Shown here: positions 22,590 to 33,102 of the stretch, piece by piece
Layout: the number at the start of each line of letters is the position of its first letter
Position numbering within the stretch: the first letter of the stretch is position 1
NCBI GenBank assembly: GCA_017311185.1
Contig: JAESUZ010000966.1
Coordinates: 1-64,000, forward strand
From: Proteles cristata cristata
Taxonomy: Eukaryota > Chordata > Mammalia > Carnivora > Hyaenidae
Reading direction: 5' to 3'
Length of the DNA: 64,000 nucleotides
Position numbers and translations under genes: made by a program
Notes under the pieces: model-generated
Seen by the model: only the letters and a program-made list of their open reading frames with translations
Told to the model about the DNA's origin: nothing
Database searches by the model: none

Positions 22590-22830
22590 GCATTTCAATT
22601 TAGGGGCATTTAGTGTATATGGTACCCTCTAAACACTATCTATTTAACCCTCACAAAGACTCTGCAGTAGGTTGGTGTAAGCATCCCCATCATACAACTG
22701 TAAAACTAGTCCCCACACAGGTTAAGTAATGTCTCCAAGATCAGAAAGCTAGTAAGTAGCAGAGCTAGAACTCGAACTCAGGCATTCCACATCCAGAATC
22801 CATACTTTTTTCCACTGTTACATTACCTCA
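22590..22830 (-). mobile_element. MIR, reverse
   Basis: GCAGTAGGTTGGTGTAAGCA, GTTAAGTAATGTCTCCAAGA, AAAGCTAGTAAGTAGCAGAG, CTAGAACTCGAACTCAGGCA: a well-ordered reverse MIR. Confidence 0.85.
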
Positions 22831-22939
22831 AGTTCACTTAAGGAGATAAAATGCAGGCATAAAAACCCAAAATAAAAAAAAATAAGTGTATGCTGTAAGC
22901 CACAATTGAAGTAATAAGAAAAATAACCAATAATTTTGG

Positions 22940-23148
22940 AGCAGGTACTATTCTTGGTACCAGGCACCACTCAGTGTATTAAATATATATACCCATTTAA
23001 TCCTTACAACAGCTAACTTGATGAAGTAGACAAAATTATCATTATCACTGGACAGGGGAGGAAACTGAGGCACAGAGAGGTTAAGTAACATGTCCAAGGT
23101 CACACTTCTCATAATGAGGAAGTTCAGATTCAAATCCAGTCAGGTTGA
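22940..23148 (-). mobile_element. MIR, reverse
   Basis: CATTTAATCCTTACAACAGC, GGGGAGGAAACTGAGGCACA, GAGAGGTTAAGTAACATGTC, CAAGGTCACACTTCTCA, GATTCAAATCCAGTCAGG. One of the better preserved MIRs here. Confidence 0.88.
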
Positions 23149-23149
23149 G

Positions 23150-23330
23150 AGACCAGAACAAGAAGACCACTTTGGAGAAATCACAGAGGGCTTCACAGAG
23201 ATGGCAGAGTTTGAGCAAAATATTAAAAAAAAAAAAAAAAAACCAACCAGTAGGATTTAGATAAGTTAGGAAGAAGGCACTCCATTTGAAACAACTCAGG
23301 CAAACAAAGGCAGCAAGCGCCCCAGCACAG
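23150..23330 (-). mobile_element. L2 fragment, reverse, with internal A-run
   Basis: GGCTTCACAGAGATGGCAGA, GTTTGAGCAAAA, then AGAAGGCACTCCATTTGAAA, CAGGCAAACAAAGGCAG follow the reverse L2 order (AAGGCTTCCTGGAGGAGGTG..., TTGAGC..., GGCATTCCAGGCAGAGG). A pure A-run at about 23224-23241 interrupts it, possibly a microsatellite. Confidence 0.55.
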
Positions 23331-24849
23331 AGCTCGAGAGGGTAAGGAAGCGGCCATGCATCTCCCTCACCATCCCCTACACAAAGCTGCCTGCAACAAG
23401 TCCTTGGAGAGGCACAAAACCAGGAGAAACCAAACATAAGATGTATAGAGCTGCAGATTAGGGATCGAGCACAGGACCTGATGTCAGCCTAAGAACTGTT
23501 ACTTGTTTGGCTTCAATTCAGGTGTCCCTGGGGCTTGGTAAGCAGAGCGTCACATACCAACCACTAACTGCTTCCTTTTGGTTTTGTTTCCCTACTTTCT
23601 ACTGGATGGCTCAAAAACAACAAAGCAACTCAGAAAGCGATCCCATAACTGAAAGGAGAAAACACGTAGAATTATAAGATCCTAAAACTATTAAAAATGG
23701 GCAGAGAGTAGGTAGCTGCATCAAGCCAGGAGAGAACTTCAGACAGAATTATGTCGCCAGGACAACCCACTGTCCTTGCGCTGCCACTGGTAAAGTATCC
23801 CCATTCCCACCTTCAGGTGAACCTCATTCTCTAGACATTTTCCTTCTCCAGCTCAAGGGGCTCTACTGAATAAGAGAGTATCCCAGGTATTGAAGCATCC
23901 AAAGGAATTCAAGAGCATCCTAGTCCCCTAAATCCAATCATGAAAAGATCTGCATCAAATTCTGGGCCATCATTCAAATGTCCTGAAGCCTCAGTCCAAA
24001 GGATGGTGTGGTTGGAGGCCCTGAGGCAGGTATGGAAGATCATTTTTAGAGTCAGTTCATACCCTACGAGGTGGTAACTGGATGGTCGGAAGCCCCACTT
24101 TAAATGTCTTTCTTTACATTTCAAGTTTTAAGGTATAAAACATTTAGGCTATTTCTACTATACTGTGTACACATTGAGGAATACTTGAAATGTGTGTGCA
24201 CATCCTTGTGCATACATGCACAGGAAAAAAAAAAAGGCAGCACAGCCTAGCTATACTACTCATTTCTTTCCCTCAAGAAATATTTACTGAGTGCCTCCTA
24301 GAACTGACAGAGCAGAATTCTTCACCCCTAACCCCCATCACCTTCATTCTTATTGGCATCTTTAATTGTGATGGCAATTTTAGCAAAATAATGAGCCAAG
24401 CAATATTAATAAGAAAAATATCTGTCATAGAGATGTGCCACTCCAAAGTAACTGAAAAGATTTAAACCTGTTCCTAACTTAAGTAATCAACTTGTTCAGA
24501 GAAGCCATCCCCAGTCCTCCTTAGAAAAAAGTATCAAAATAAAGTCCAAGGCATTGATTGCTAGAGACAGAGAATGGTGGGGAAGAGCAAAAGCAATGGA
24601 AATGGAAGCTGGAGGGTCATTAGGGAAAGAATGGACTCCTGGAGAATTCATTTCACTTAGAATCGTTAGGTTCAACAACTGGAAAAAGTACAAAACTGGT
24701 TTTTGCACCACTCTAAGGATTCAATGCATGATCATAATTGGCAACTCACAGGATTGTGTTCCTTCTGGTGAGCTTCATCTTGAAGCCCTTCCAGACAATT
24801 TAGGACAGAAATGGCAGGATTATTAGAGGCCAGATGCAGGGGAAGCATC
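23331..24849. other. 1.5 kb without recognised gene
   Basis: Intergenic sequence with short open frames. 24262-24310 (AAGAAATATTTACTGAGTGC, CTCC) may be a short reverse L2 trace. An A-run occurs at about 24224-24235. Confidence 0.45.
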
Positions 24850-25080
24850 ACTGAACAAGAACAATAAACACAGTCCCTGACTTCCCAAAAGCTTAGAGTC
24901 TATTTTCCAGAACAAACAAACAAAAATGTTCAAAATTGTTATGTTAAGTAGTATAAATAATCAGGAAAGCACTGAAGGCTTTAAGAGCTGAGCATGGGTT
25001 TGGGGGGTATGAAGATCAGAGAAAGTTTCCTGGAAGATACAATATCTAGACTAAAATTTTAAAGATGAGTGGAGGTTAGG
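24850..25080 (-). mobile_element. L2 fragment, reverse
   Basis: CACTGAACAAGAACAATAAA, CACAGTCCCTGACTTCCC, AAAGCTTAGAGTCTATTTTC, then AGAGAAAGTTTCCTGGAAGA, ACTAAAATTTTAAAGATGAG follow the reverse L2 plan. Confidence 0.65.
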
Positions 25081-26280
25081 AAGAAATATTCCTTCAATAT
25101 GAAATTGATAAACCAAATTATTGTAGAGAATGGTTTCAATATAGGAGCTAACATGGGTAAGACTAAAACCGCTTACTTGGTAAACAAAAAAAAATTGAAG
25201 AAAAAAATAAAATACTATTCTAAAGAACACAAGAATCAATACTGATTAAAAACCCCGCAAGAAATCTATGGCATAAAGAATTTTGGAAAGGTATTTTTAA
25301 ATGGAAATGAACAAAGACTTTAACAGGATTCAAAATGATGCAATAGATATGAAAGAGAAATAGACAAAGGAGATCCAATACAAAAATACAGAGACAAAGA
25401 ATATACCAAACCATTAATTAGAAAATATTTAAGTCTTCCCAGAAACAAACCAAAAACCCCAAATGTATACATTGAAAAAGAACAAATATATGACAACCTT
25501 AGAAAAACTGATACCGAACAATTAACACTAAAACATAACTTCATAAAATGACTGGATTTCAACAATAAGAATCCTTGGGCAACGAGAAAAAAAAGATAAA
25601 GTCATCAATAAGGGAAATTATCAGGCTGGCCTCAGAGGTCTCCTGTGTAACACTCAATACTAGAGAAAAGGGAAGCAATGTCTGTCCACAAAATCTTCAG
25701 AAAAAGAAACATGGAAGCCACATCTTCTACACAGTCTTTCATGAAGAAAAGCAAAAAATGTTTTGGATCACATAAAGATTTAGGGATATCACTCCAATGA
25801 GCACATCCTGAAAAACCTGCTGGAGGAAAAATGTCAGCCTACTCAAAAGATGGATGGAGAATCTCTGGCACGAGGTTTAGCACTAAGCACAGAAACCCTC
25901 TAACTAGAGGAATAATACTTAAAATAACCTCGGAAATTATGGTTACAGAGTGGAATATAAATCTTATAAATAAAAATGCACAACTAAAAATTATTTAAGA
26001 GTCTATAAAAATCTATATAGCTAAGAAAAAGTAAAGATAGGCAAGGAAATAGAAAGTGGGTGTTAATACTAATCTATGGATTTCTTCCTATTTTAAGGCT
26101 GGGGATCAAAGGACATCATTTAGGGCAGATAAATCAAGTCAGACCTACAGGCATATTTAAAAAGGATAAAGCTAAACTAATCAACTAAGAAAATGATATA
26201 ACCAACTAAATGGGGAGAGGGAAGAAGTGGAAGGAGTAGTAAAGTAGATTTATTCTGCTTTCACTCATACAGAGTCAATG
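25081..26280 (+). mobile_element. ancient LINE (L1ME/HAL1-like), decayed
   Basis: A-rich forward strand. ATTATCAGGCTGGCCTCAGA, CTAGAGAAAAGGGAAGCAAT, TTCAGAAAAAGAA, CCTGAAAAACCTGCTGGAGG resemble the 3' portion of very old L1/HAL1 elements (ATCAGGCTGGCATC..., AAATGCTAAAGGAA...). No open reading frame. Assignment is from memory and weak outside 25600-25870. Confidence 0.4.
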
Positions 26281-26947
26281 ACATCATTTTTATTAAAATG
26301 GAGGATTAAGAAGATTAACCCTACTTACAAAAGGAACCATTTCAAAAACTAGAAAGAGCATACAAACTGTACAAACTATTGGCAAGAATAATATTACTCT
26401 CTTTCTCGTTCCTCTACACACACACACACACACACACAATAAAGCCTTATAAAATCTACATGAGGAGTTAATGTAGGAGGTCAATTTTATTCAGTTCTTC
26501 CTTATCTCTGTAGCTATGGCAATAATCCCCTGGTCAAACTCTGAGAACTAAACTATAGGAATATTCACACAGTTACTGATCAGGAATGTTATTATATAAT
26601 CCCAAGGCAGTGGTTCATGACAAACTAGGCTTTCAGCATGTTTAAAGCAAATATACAGATACATAATGTATACCTGGTACCTAATTAGGGGTCCGCACTA
26701 TGTCTGGACATGTGGCAATTATATCTCAACAACAACAAAAAAGAACAAAGGAGACTGAATCTTAACCCATATTTCACTACAACAAGAATAGAAATAAACC
26801 CCAAGCAAATAACTTACAAACTTTCCTATTAGCATCACTAGTATTACATTTGCCTCTACCAAAATATATACAGTATATATATTTTTCAACAATTCTATTA
26901 CAGTTAAATAAATTTCATATAATGAAAAAGAAACATAATCAGTTTCA
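26281..26947. other. no gene; (CA)n at 26416-26438
   Basis: AT-rich intergenic DNA with a (CA)n microsatellite of about 11-12 units. It may contain more of the old LINE to the left, but I cannot place it. Confidence 0.45.
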
Positions 26948-27640
26948 CTTTTTCCAATTTTATTGATATATAACATTGTAGAAGTTTAAAGTGTAAAATA
27001 TAATGATCTCATATGGATGTATTTCAAATAATTGCCATAGTAAGTTAACACCCATCATGTCACACAGTTAAAATTTTTATTCTTATGGTGAGAATCTTTA
27101 AGATCTACTCTATTAGCACAGTATTGTTAACTAAGGTCATCATGCTTGTCATTACATTCCCAGCACTTATTTATTTTATGACTGGAAGATTATACCTGTT
27201 GACTATAGTCACCCAATTTCCTCACCCTTAACTCCTTGCCTCTGGCAACCACCAATTTGTTCTCTATTTCTAGGAGTTTGCTCTTTTTAGATTCTACTTC
27301 TAAGTGAGATCATATACTATGTCTTTGCCAGACATATTTCACTTAGCATAATGCCCTCAAGATCCATCCATGTTGTCACAAATAGCAGGATTTCCTTCCT
27401 TTTATGGTTAAACAATACTCCATTGTGTATATACCACATTTTCATTACCCATTCATCCACTTATGGACATTTAAGTTGTTTATGTGTCTTGGCCACTGTG
27501 AATAACACAGGAATGAACAATACTGATTTGGTAAGTAACCCTGGAATGAACTATCTCTTCACGGTAGTGATTTTGTTTCTTTCAAATGAATAGACAGAAG
27601 TAAAATTGATGGATCATATAGTTTTTAATTTTTTGAGCAA
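26948..27640 (-). mobile_element. L1 3' end (older), reverse
   Basis: Reverse L1 3' UTR and end of ORF2: TTTTATTGATATATAACATT, CTCACCCTTAACTCCTTGCC, TCTGGCAACCACCAATTTGT, TTCACTTAGCATAATGCCCT, CAAGATCCATCCATGTTGTC, CCATTGTGTATATACCACAT. 5' truncated at about 27640. Confidence 0.85.
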
Positions 27641-28312
27641 ACCCCACGCATGCTGCCTTTCCTTCAATAATGAAAAATCCTAACTTTACCCAAATCAATT
27701 CTTTCCTTCTGGCTCAGGGTAGGCAGTTGTGATACAGAAGTTCCTTTTGCCAGCTAGTCTTTTCTCTCCCTGATCATGCTTTCCCCAACTCCCATATTTT
27801 GGAAGGTCCAAGTCAAAGGACTGGGGGAGTTAAGGGAGAGGATCATTCTCACCTGACTCACGTAGTGCTTTGGGGGTCTAAGCCTGGGGACAGGCACAAG
27901 CTAAACTAGACCATGTTTCCTAGGCTGTTTCAATGAGTCATCTCTTCTGTTGACCCAACAGTTGAAGCTCCAGTTGCCTCTAAAATCAGTTTAGATTGCT
28001 AATTGGGACTCTTTCTACAACCTATGGGAATCCTACAGTGGACGCCCTGCATATTTCGACTTAAGTTTCATTCCCCTCTATGCAGCCCCATTGTACAAGA
28101 TCAAGATGATGCCATGCCAACTCTCCCTCTTGATGGCCCACAACCATCTGCAGTGCCTTCTCTGGCAATTTCTGGCAGTATAGGCCAATGTGGAAACCAA
28201 GAGACAGGAGAAGGAGAAAACTTATTTTGCCCTGTACATACACACTTCCTTTTGTCTTTTGTACTGAGTATAAGTAATTTCTCTTCAAAATAAATTAATG
28301 AAAAAAAAGTCT
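27641..28312. other. no recognised gene or repeat
   Basis: More GC-balanced than its LINE neighbours. It could be an unrecognised LTR or host insertion between two L1 pieces, since ACTTATTTTGCCCTGTACAT and a final AAAATAAATTAATGAAAAAA look tail-like. A 96-codon frame at 28003-28293 has no known domain. Confidence 0.35.
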
Positions 28313-28422
28313 ATTTTTAAAAAGCAAACCATAGGCAGAAAATATTTGCAACTCATATCAGCCAAATCAATTTTTCTAAACTATAATTAAAAATGCTTAG
28401 AAGTCAATAGTACCATGAGAAA

Positions 28423-29336
28423 GGAATTCACCAAACTCTACACCTGAAAAACAAATAATCCAGTGAAGAAACAGGCAGAAGATATGAACAGACACTTCTC
28501 CAAAGAGGACATCCAGATAGTCAACAGACACATGAAACTATGCTCAGCTTCCTTCCTCATGAGGGAAATACAAATCAAAACCACACTGAGATACCTCCTC
28601 ACGCCAGTCAGAGTGGCTAAAATGAGCAAATCAGAAAATGCTAGATGCTGGCAAGGATGTGGAAAAATGGGCACCCTCCTACATTGTTGGTGGGAATGTA
28701 AACTGGTGCAGCCCTTCTGGAAAATAGTGTGGAGGTTCCTCAAAAAATTACAATAGATCTCCCCTAGGACCCAGCAAGAGCACTGCTAGGAATTTACCCA
28801 AGGGATACAGGAGTGCTGATGCATAGGGGCACATGTACCCCAATGTTCATAGCAGCACTTTCAACAACAGCTAAATCATGGAAAAAGGCTAAACATCAAT
28901 TGACAAATGGATCAAAAATATGTGGTTTATATATATACAATGGAATACTACACAGCAATGAAAAAGAATGAAATCTGGCTATTTGTAGCAATGGGGATGG
29001 AATTCAAGGGTGTTATGCTAAGTAAAATAAGTCAGGCAGAGAAGGACAGATACCATATGTTTTCACTCATACGTGGAACAGGAGAAACTTAACAGAGGAC
29101 CATAGGGGAGAGGAAGGGGAAAAATACTTAAGGAGAGGGAGGGTAGCAAACCATAAGAGACTCTTAAAGAACAAAGATGGAGAACGAACTGAGGGTTGAT
29201 GGGGGGCGGAGGGGGAATGGGTGATGGGCATGGAGTAGGGCACTTGTTGGGATGAGCACTGGGTGCTACATGGAAACCAACTTGACAAACTATATTAAAA
29301 AGAAAACTGTAAAAAAGTTAAAAAAAAAAAAAAAAA
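28423..29336 (+). mobile_element. 5'-truncated L1 (ORF2 C-terminus, 3' UTR, poly(A))
   Basis: Carries the ORF2 C-terminal third, including [11 protein letters not shown] and the cysteine-rich stretch ([18 protein letters not shown], translated at about 28648-28700), then the G-rich 3' UTR and a poly(A) tail (about 29319-29336). The frame is broken after FLKKLQ at 28756. It is flanked by an unusually long 24-bp target-site duplication, 28399-28422 versus 29337-29360, with one mismatch (AGTCAATAG / AGTCAATAA). Inserted into the older L1 in the same orientation. Confidence 0.95.
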
Positions 29337-29368
29337 AGAAGTCAATAATACCATGAGAAACAATCCAG

Positions 29369-29566
29369 GGGCACCTGGGTGTTTCAGTCAATTGAGCATT
29401 GTACTCTGGATTTCATATCAGGTCCTGATCTCCTCACTTGTGAGATGGAGCTCCACATCAGGCTCTGCACTGACAGCGTGGAGCCTGCTTGGCATTCTCT
29501 CTCTTTCCCTCTCTGCCTCTCCCCTGCTCATGCTCCCTCTCTCTCTCAAAATAAGCATTTAAAAAA
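29369..29566 (+). mobile_element. CAN SINE inserted in old L1
   Basis: GGCACCTGGGTGTTTCAGTC, GGAGCCTGCTTGGCATTC, TC body, tail CAAAATAAGCATTTAAAAAA. Only a short ATCCAG-like duplication is visible. It lies 8 bp beyond the right target-site duplication of the L1 insertion. Confidence 0.9.
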
Positions 29567-29977
29567 TATCCAGTAGAAAAATGGGCAAAATATTTGAAAA
29601 GCCGCTCCATAAAGAAGATACATAAATGCCCAATAAACCCATGAACAAATGCTCCATGCCATTAATCACTGGGGAGATGTAAATTAAAATCACAATCAAA
29701 ACACTGAATATCCACTGTAATGCCTAAAGATAATAAGAACAGTAACATTAAGAAGATGTAGAACGACTAAAACTTAAATACATTGCTAGTGGAAACAAAT
29801 ATACTATAAATGCTTTGGAATATAGTTAAGAAGTTTCACAAAATATTAAATGTCTACTATATGACCCATCTATTACACTCCTGGGTATTTACCCAAGAGT
29901 AAAAACTTATATCCAAAGACTTGTGCATGAATGATCATAACACCCTTATCCAGAATACTTAAAAACTACACACATCC

Positions 29978-30378
29978 TTACCTGAAGGGGACCAGGAAGG
30001 AAGGGTCTGGCCTTAGCAATCGCGGTGCAATGAAGTTCAAGATTCTGCCCAGGATCAGCATCATGACCGTGTGCTTGACCATCACCATTAAAGCCACTGC
30101 ATATATCCACAAGTTCACTATTGGGGGCAAAGAAAAGAGGGTTGCCAATAATTCTATCACTGGAGTTTGATGCAAAGAGGTGTGTGTCTCTGGACTTAAT
30201 TGTTACTATGGGTCAAAGTGTTTGGAGAGTATCAATTAAGGAAGCACTTTCTGGTGAAAAGTGACTCAGTAATGCTCATCTACCCCTTCTAGAAGGTTAT
30301 TTAGTGTATTAATGTAGTACATAATAAAAACAACAAAAAAGTAGAAACAAAACAAAACAAAAAAACACAAAACAAAAC
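29978..30378 (+). pseudogene. NDUFA1: NDUFA1 processed pseudogene
   Basis: Retrotransposed copy of the mRNA for NDUFA1, a 70-residue single-membrane-span accessory subunit of mitochondrial complex I. The start codon is at 30030, and the first 40 residues ([18 protein letters not shown]..., [17 protein letters not shown]) align with the family's N-terminal hydrophobic helix and conserved GGKEKRVA. A 1-base deletion just after GGKEKRVA moves the frame to a stop at 30168-30170. A further 2-base loss follows, and the family's C-terminal end (YY.SK.LE) can still be read in another frame up to the stop at 30237-30239. There are no introns. The 3' UTR remnant carries AATAAA at 30323-30328, then an A-rich (AAAAC)n tail. 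The flanking duplication (29961-29977, 30379-30395) matches at 14 of 17 bases, so it is an old L1-mediated insertion. Upstream, 29978-30029 resembles the 5' UTR. Identification is by recall of the family sequence. Confidence 0.92.
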
Positions 30379-30813
30379 AAAACCTAGAAACATCCCAAAG
30401 GGATATCAACAAGTGAATGGATAAACAAAATGTTCCAGAGCCATATAATGAAAGAATACTCAGCAATATAATGAAATAAGTACTGATACATACAACATGA
30501 ATGAATCTCAAGATCATCATGCTGAGTAAAAGATGCCTGACAAAATTGAGAATATATCAGAAGATTACATTTACTTAAAACTCCAAAAAATAACTAACCT
30601 ACGATGATAAACAGTGATCCAATGGTTACCACGAAGCAGGGGTAAAGAAATAGATGAACTGCCAAGGAGGCACAAGGAAACTCTGTGGGATTATGGAAGC
30701 ATTTGGTATCCAGATTTCATACGTAAATGAGCAGGTCCAAATGCACCATACTGCACAAATTAAATATGTGCAGTTCCTGTACGTAAATTCTAGCTCAATA
30801 AATATTTTTTTTT

Positions 30814-31289
30814 ACAAATAGTTTATTGTCAAATTAGTTTCCACATAACACTTAGTGCTCATCCCCACAGTGTCCTCCTCCATGCCCATCCCCCCTCCCC
30901 CCCACATCCACCAGTCCTCAGTTTTTGTCAGCATTCAAGAGTCTCTCATGGTTTGCCTCTCTCCCTTCCCCCCACCATTTCCGCCCTTCTTCTCCCCCTT
31001 GTTCCTCCGTCAAAAGCAAGGGAATCAAGAGCAAAGATAAACTGTTGGGACCTCATCAAGATTAAAAGCTTCTGCACAGCCAAGGAAACAACCCAGAAAA
31101 TTAATAGGCAACCAACGGAATGGGAACAGATAGTTGCAAATGACATATCAGATAAAGGGTTAATATCCAGAATATATAAGGAACTCACCAAACTACCGCA
31201 CCTGAAAAACAAACAACCCAGTGAAGAAATGGGCAGAAGATATGAACAGACACTTCTCCAAAGAGGACATCCAGATGGCCAACAGACAC
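30814..31289 (-). mobile_element. 5'-inverted (twin-primed) L1
   Basis: 30814-31011 is the reverse complement of the L1 3' end (ACAAATAGTTTATTGTCAAA and the C-rich complement of the polypurine 3' UTR). From about 31012 the sequence switches to forward ORF2 (residues [48 protein letters not shown]) and stops at AACAGACACA. The L1 portion between these two pieces is missing. The shared ATATTTTTTTTT flanks at 30802-30813 and 31290-31301 serve as target-site duplication. This is the classic layout of twin priming. Confidence 0.92.
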
Positions 31290-31307
31290 ATATTTTTTTT
31301 TTTTTTA

Positions 31308-31454
31308 TGAAAAAGGCACATTCTATTTGGGGAAAATATCTACTGGATAAATTACATTGTAAGAGAAATTTACTATTTACCAAATATAATTTTTAACATA
31401 TGGTCACAGACTCCACCTCACAAAGCTGAAAAAGTGAATTGAGTAGGTTCTGCC
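31308..31454. other. no recognised feature
   Basis: Short unique-looking sequence between the inverted L1 and a MIR. Confidence 0.4.
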
Positions 31455-31580
31455 CCACTTTTTTTAATATGAAAAAATTAAGGTTTGGGGAACTAAGGTA
31501 TCTCCCCACTATACATATAAACCAAGTGGCTGAGATGTGGTTTGAATTCAGTTCTTTCCACTTCACAATGCTCCCTAATG
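31455..31580 (-). mobile_element. MIR fragment, reverse
   Basis: AAAAAATTAAGGTTTGGGGA, ACTAAGGTATCTCCCCACTA, GTGGCTGAGATGTGGTTTGA, ATTCAGTTCTTTCCAC follow the reverse MIR order. Confidence 0.6.
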
Positions 31581-31720
31581 AAGTAGAATGAAGTAGGTCT
31601 TATTAAGCAACGGATGAAAAGAATCTCCTTTCCATCATGATCCTAATTACTACCTATACAAATTCAACCCACATCACATACTAGGTCCCCAGGACTGTCC
31701 ACTTGGTTGAAACATGCTCT

Positions 31721-31926
31721 TTTTATTTTTTTAATGTTTACTTATTTATATTGAGAGAGAGCAGGCACACTCACACACAAGCAGCAGAGGGGTAGAGAGA
31801 GAATTCCAAGCAGGCTCCACACCCAGTGCAGAGCTCAACGTGGGGCTCGAACTCACAGCCCCAAGATCATGACCTGAGCTGAAATCAAGAGTCAGATGCT
31901 CAGCCAACTAAGTCACACAGACGTCG
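31721..31926 (-). mobile_element. CAN SINE, reverse
   Basis: TTTTTTAATGTTTACTTATT, GAGAGAGAATTCCAAGCAGG, GGGGCTCGAACTCACAG, GATCATGACCTGAGCTGAA. The target-site duplication TGAAACATGCTCT / TGAAACAAGCCCT lies at 31708-31720 and 31927-31939 with two mismatches. Confidence 0.92.
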
Positions 31927-32053
31927 TGAAACAAGCCCTTCTTGATTGCCAGTTTCCTGAAATGTCCAAGTTGACAATGACACACATATATTTTGCAAAT
32001 CTTTAATTACTGATAATATATACCGTCCTGATGAAGTCAATTCTTCTAAAACA

Positions 32054-32472
32054 GGGGCGCCTGGGTGACTCAGTTGATAGAGGCTCAGGTCATGATCTCA
32101 CAGTTGTTAGATCGAACCCCATGTCGGGCTCCATGCTAAGCATGGAACATGCTTAAGATGCTCTTTCTCTTGGGACACCTAGGTGGCTCAGTTGGTTAAG
32201 TGTCAGACTCTGGAATTCGGCTCAGGTCATAATCTCATAGTTTCGGGGGGTCAAGCCCCACACTGGGCTCTGTGCTAACAGCATGGAGCCTGCCTGGGAT
32301 TCTCTCTCTCCTGTCTTTCTGCCCCTCCTCCACTCATGCTGTGCCCCCCTCAATAAATAAACATTAAAAATTTTTTTAAATAAAATCTAAAAAAATGATT
32401 CTCTTTCTCCCTCTTCCCCTCTCCTGTGCTTGCACTCTCTCTAAAACAAAAATTAAGTAAAAATTAAAAAAA
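32054..32472 (+). mobile_element. CAN SINE (host copy) split by another SINE
   Basis: Left part 32054-32169: GGGGCGCCTGGGTGACTCAG, CAGTTGTTAGATCGAACC, CTTAAGATGCTCTTTCTC. Right part from 32397 resumes GATTCTCTTTCTCCCTCTTC and ends in an A-rich tail. The head has lost some bases after CAGTTGATAG. Confidence 0.9.
32170..32396 (+). mobile_element. CAN SINE nested in SINE
   Basis: TGGGACACCTAGGTGGCTCA, GTTTCGGGGGGTCAAGCC, GCATGGAGCCTGCCTGGG, tail CAATAAATAAACATTAAAAA. The target-site duplication GATGCTCTTTCTC / GATTCTCTTTCTC (32157-32169, 32397-32409) derives from the host SINE body. Confidence 0.95.
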
Positions 32473-32524
32473 CTTTTCTACATATTTAATATCAAAAAGC
32501 AAAATGTAGAGCAGTACATATTAT

Positions 32525-32985
32525 TTTTAATTTTTAAAAATTTAAGAAACCACCCAAGTGTCCATTGGTGGATGAACAGATAAACAAATGTGGTATGTAT
32601 TACATATGATGGAATATAATTCAGCCTTAGAAAGGAAAGAAATCCTACCATATGATGCAACATGGATAAACCTGGAGAATATCATGCAAAGTGAAATAAG
32701 CCCATCACCAAAAGACAAATAATGCTTCATTCCAATTAAATGAAGTATCTGAAGTAATCTAACTCATAGAATCGGAAAGTAAGAGGGTGGAATATGAGGG
32801 CCTGAGGGAGGTATTAAAAGGGGAATTATTGTCTCAGGGGTTGAGAGTTTCAATTGTGAAAGGTGAAAAAGTGCTGGCAAGTAGCTGCACAACAATGTAA
32901 ATGTACTTAACAGTACTAAACTATACCCTTGGAAATCATGAAGATTGAAATTTTATATTGTTTTTATGCACAATAAAAATAAATC
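32525..32985 (+). mobile_element. L1 3' end (older)
   Basis: CACCCAAGTGTCCATTGGTG, GATGGAATATAATTCAGCCT, ATGCAACATGGATAAACCTG, AGTAAGAGGGTGGAATATGA, TTGAGAGTTTCAATTGTGAA, ACTATACCCTTGGAAATCAT: late ORF2 and 3' UTR of an old L1, 5' truncated. Confidence 0.85.
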
Positions 32986-33102
32986 AATATGAATTTACTG
33001 TTTAAAAATTAACGTTTAAGATGAAAATAAAAAATTAGGACACATTCTATCTGTAAAGTTATACCCAAGGGTACCATCTCTTTATCTATAAAGTTTTCTA
33101 CT

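Larger units (their letters stand above)
28315..30800 (+). mobile_element. old L1, split by three later insertions
   Basis: Fragments at 28315-28422, 29567-29977 and 30379-30800 read as one forward L1 from late ORF2 to 3' UTR: GGCAGAAAATATTTGCAACT, AGTAGAAAAATGGGCAAAAT, AAATTAAAATCACAATCAAA, TGGGTATTTACCCAAGAG, ATATCAACAAGTGAATGGAT, CATGAATGAATCTCAAGATC, TGGTTACCACGAAGCAGGGG, ending TAGCTCAATAAATATTTTT. Interrupted by a younger L1, a SINE and the NDUFA1 pseudogene. No intact frame. Confidence 0.85.

Noticed and set aside
23081..23437. 118-codon reverse open frame
   Set aside because: It overlaps a reverse MIR, an L2 fragment and an A-run (encoding F-runs). No coding signature.
28463..28756. 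97-codon frame as a candidate gene
   Set aside because: It is the C-terminal part of L1 ORF2 (cysteine-rich motif), in a 5'-truncated, dead L1.
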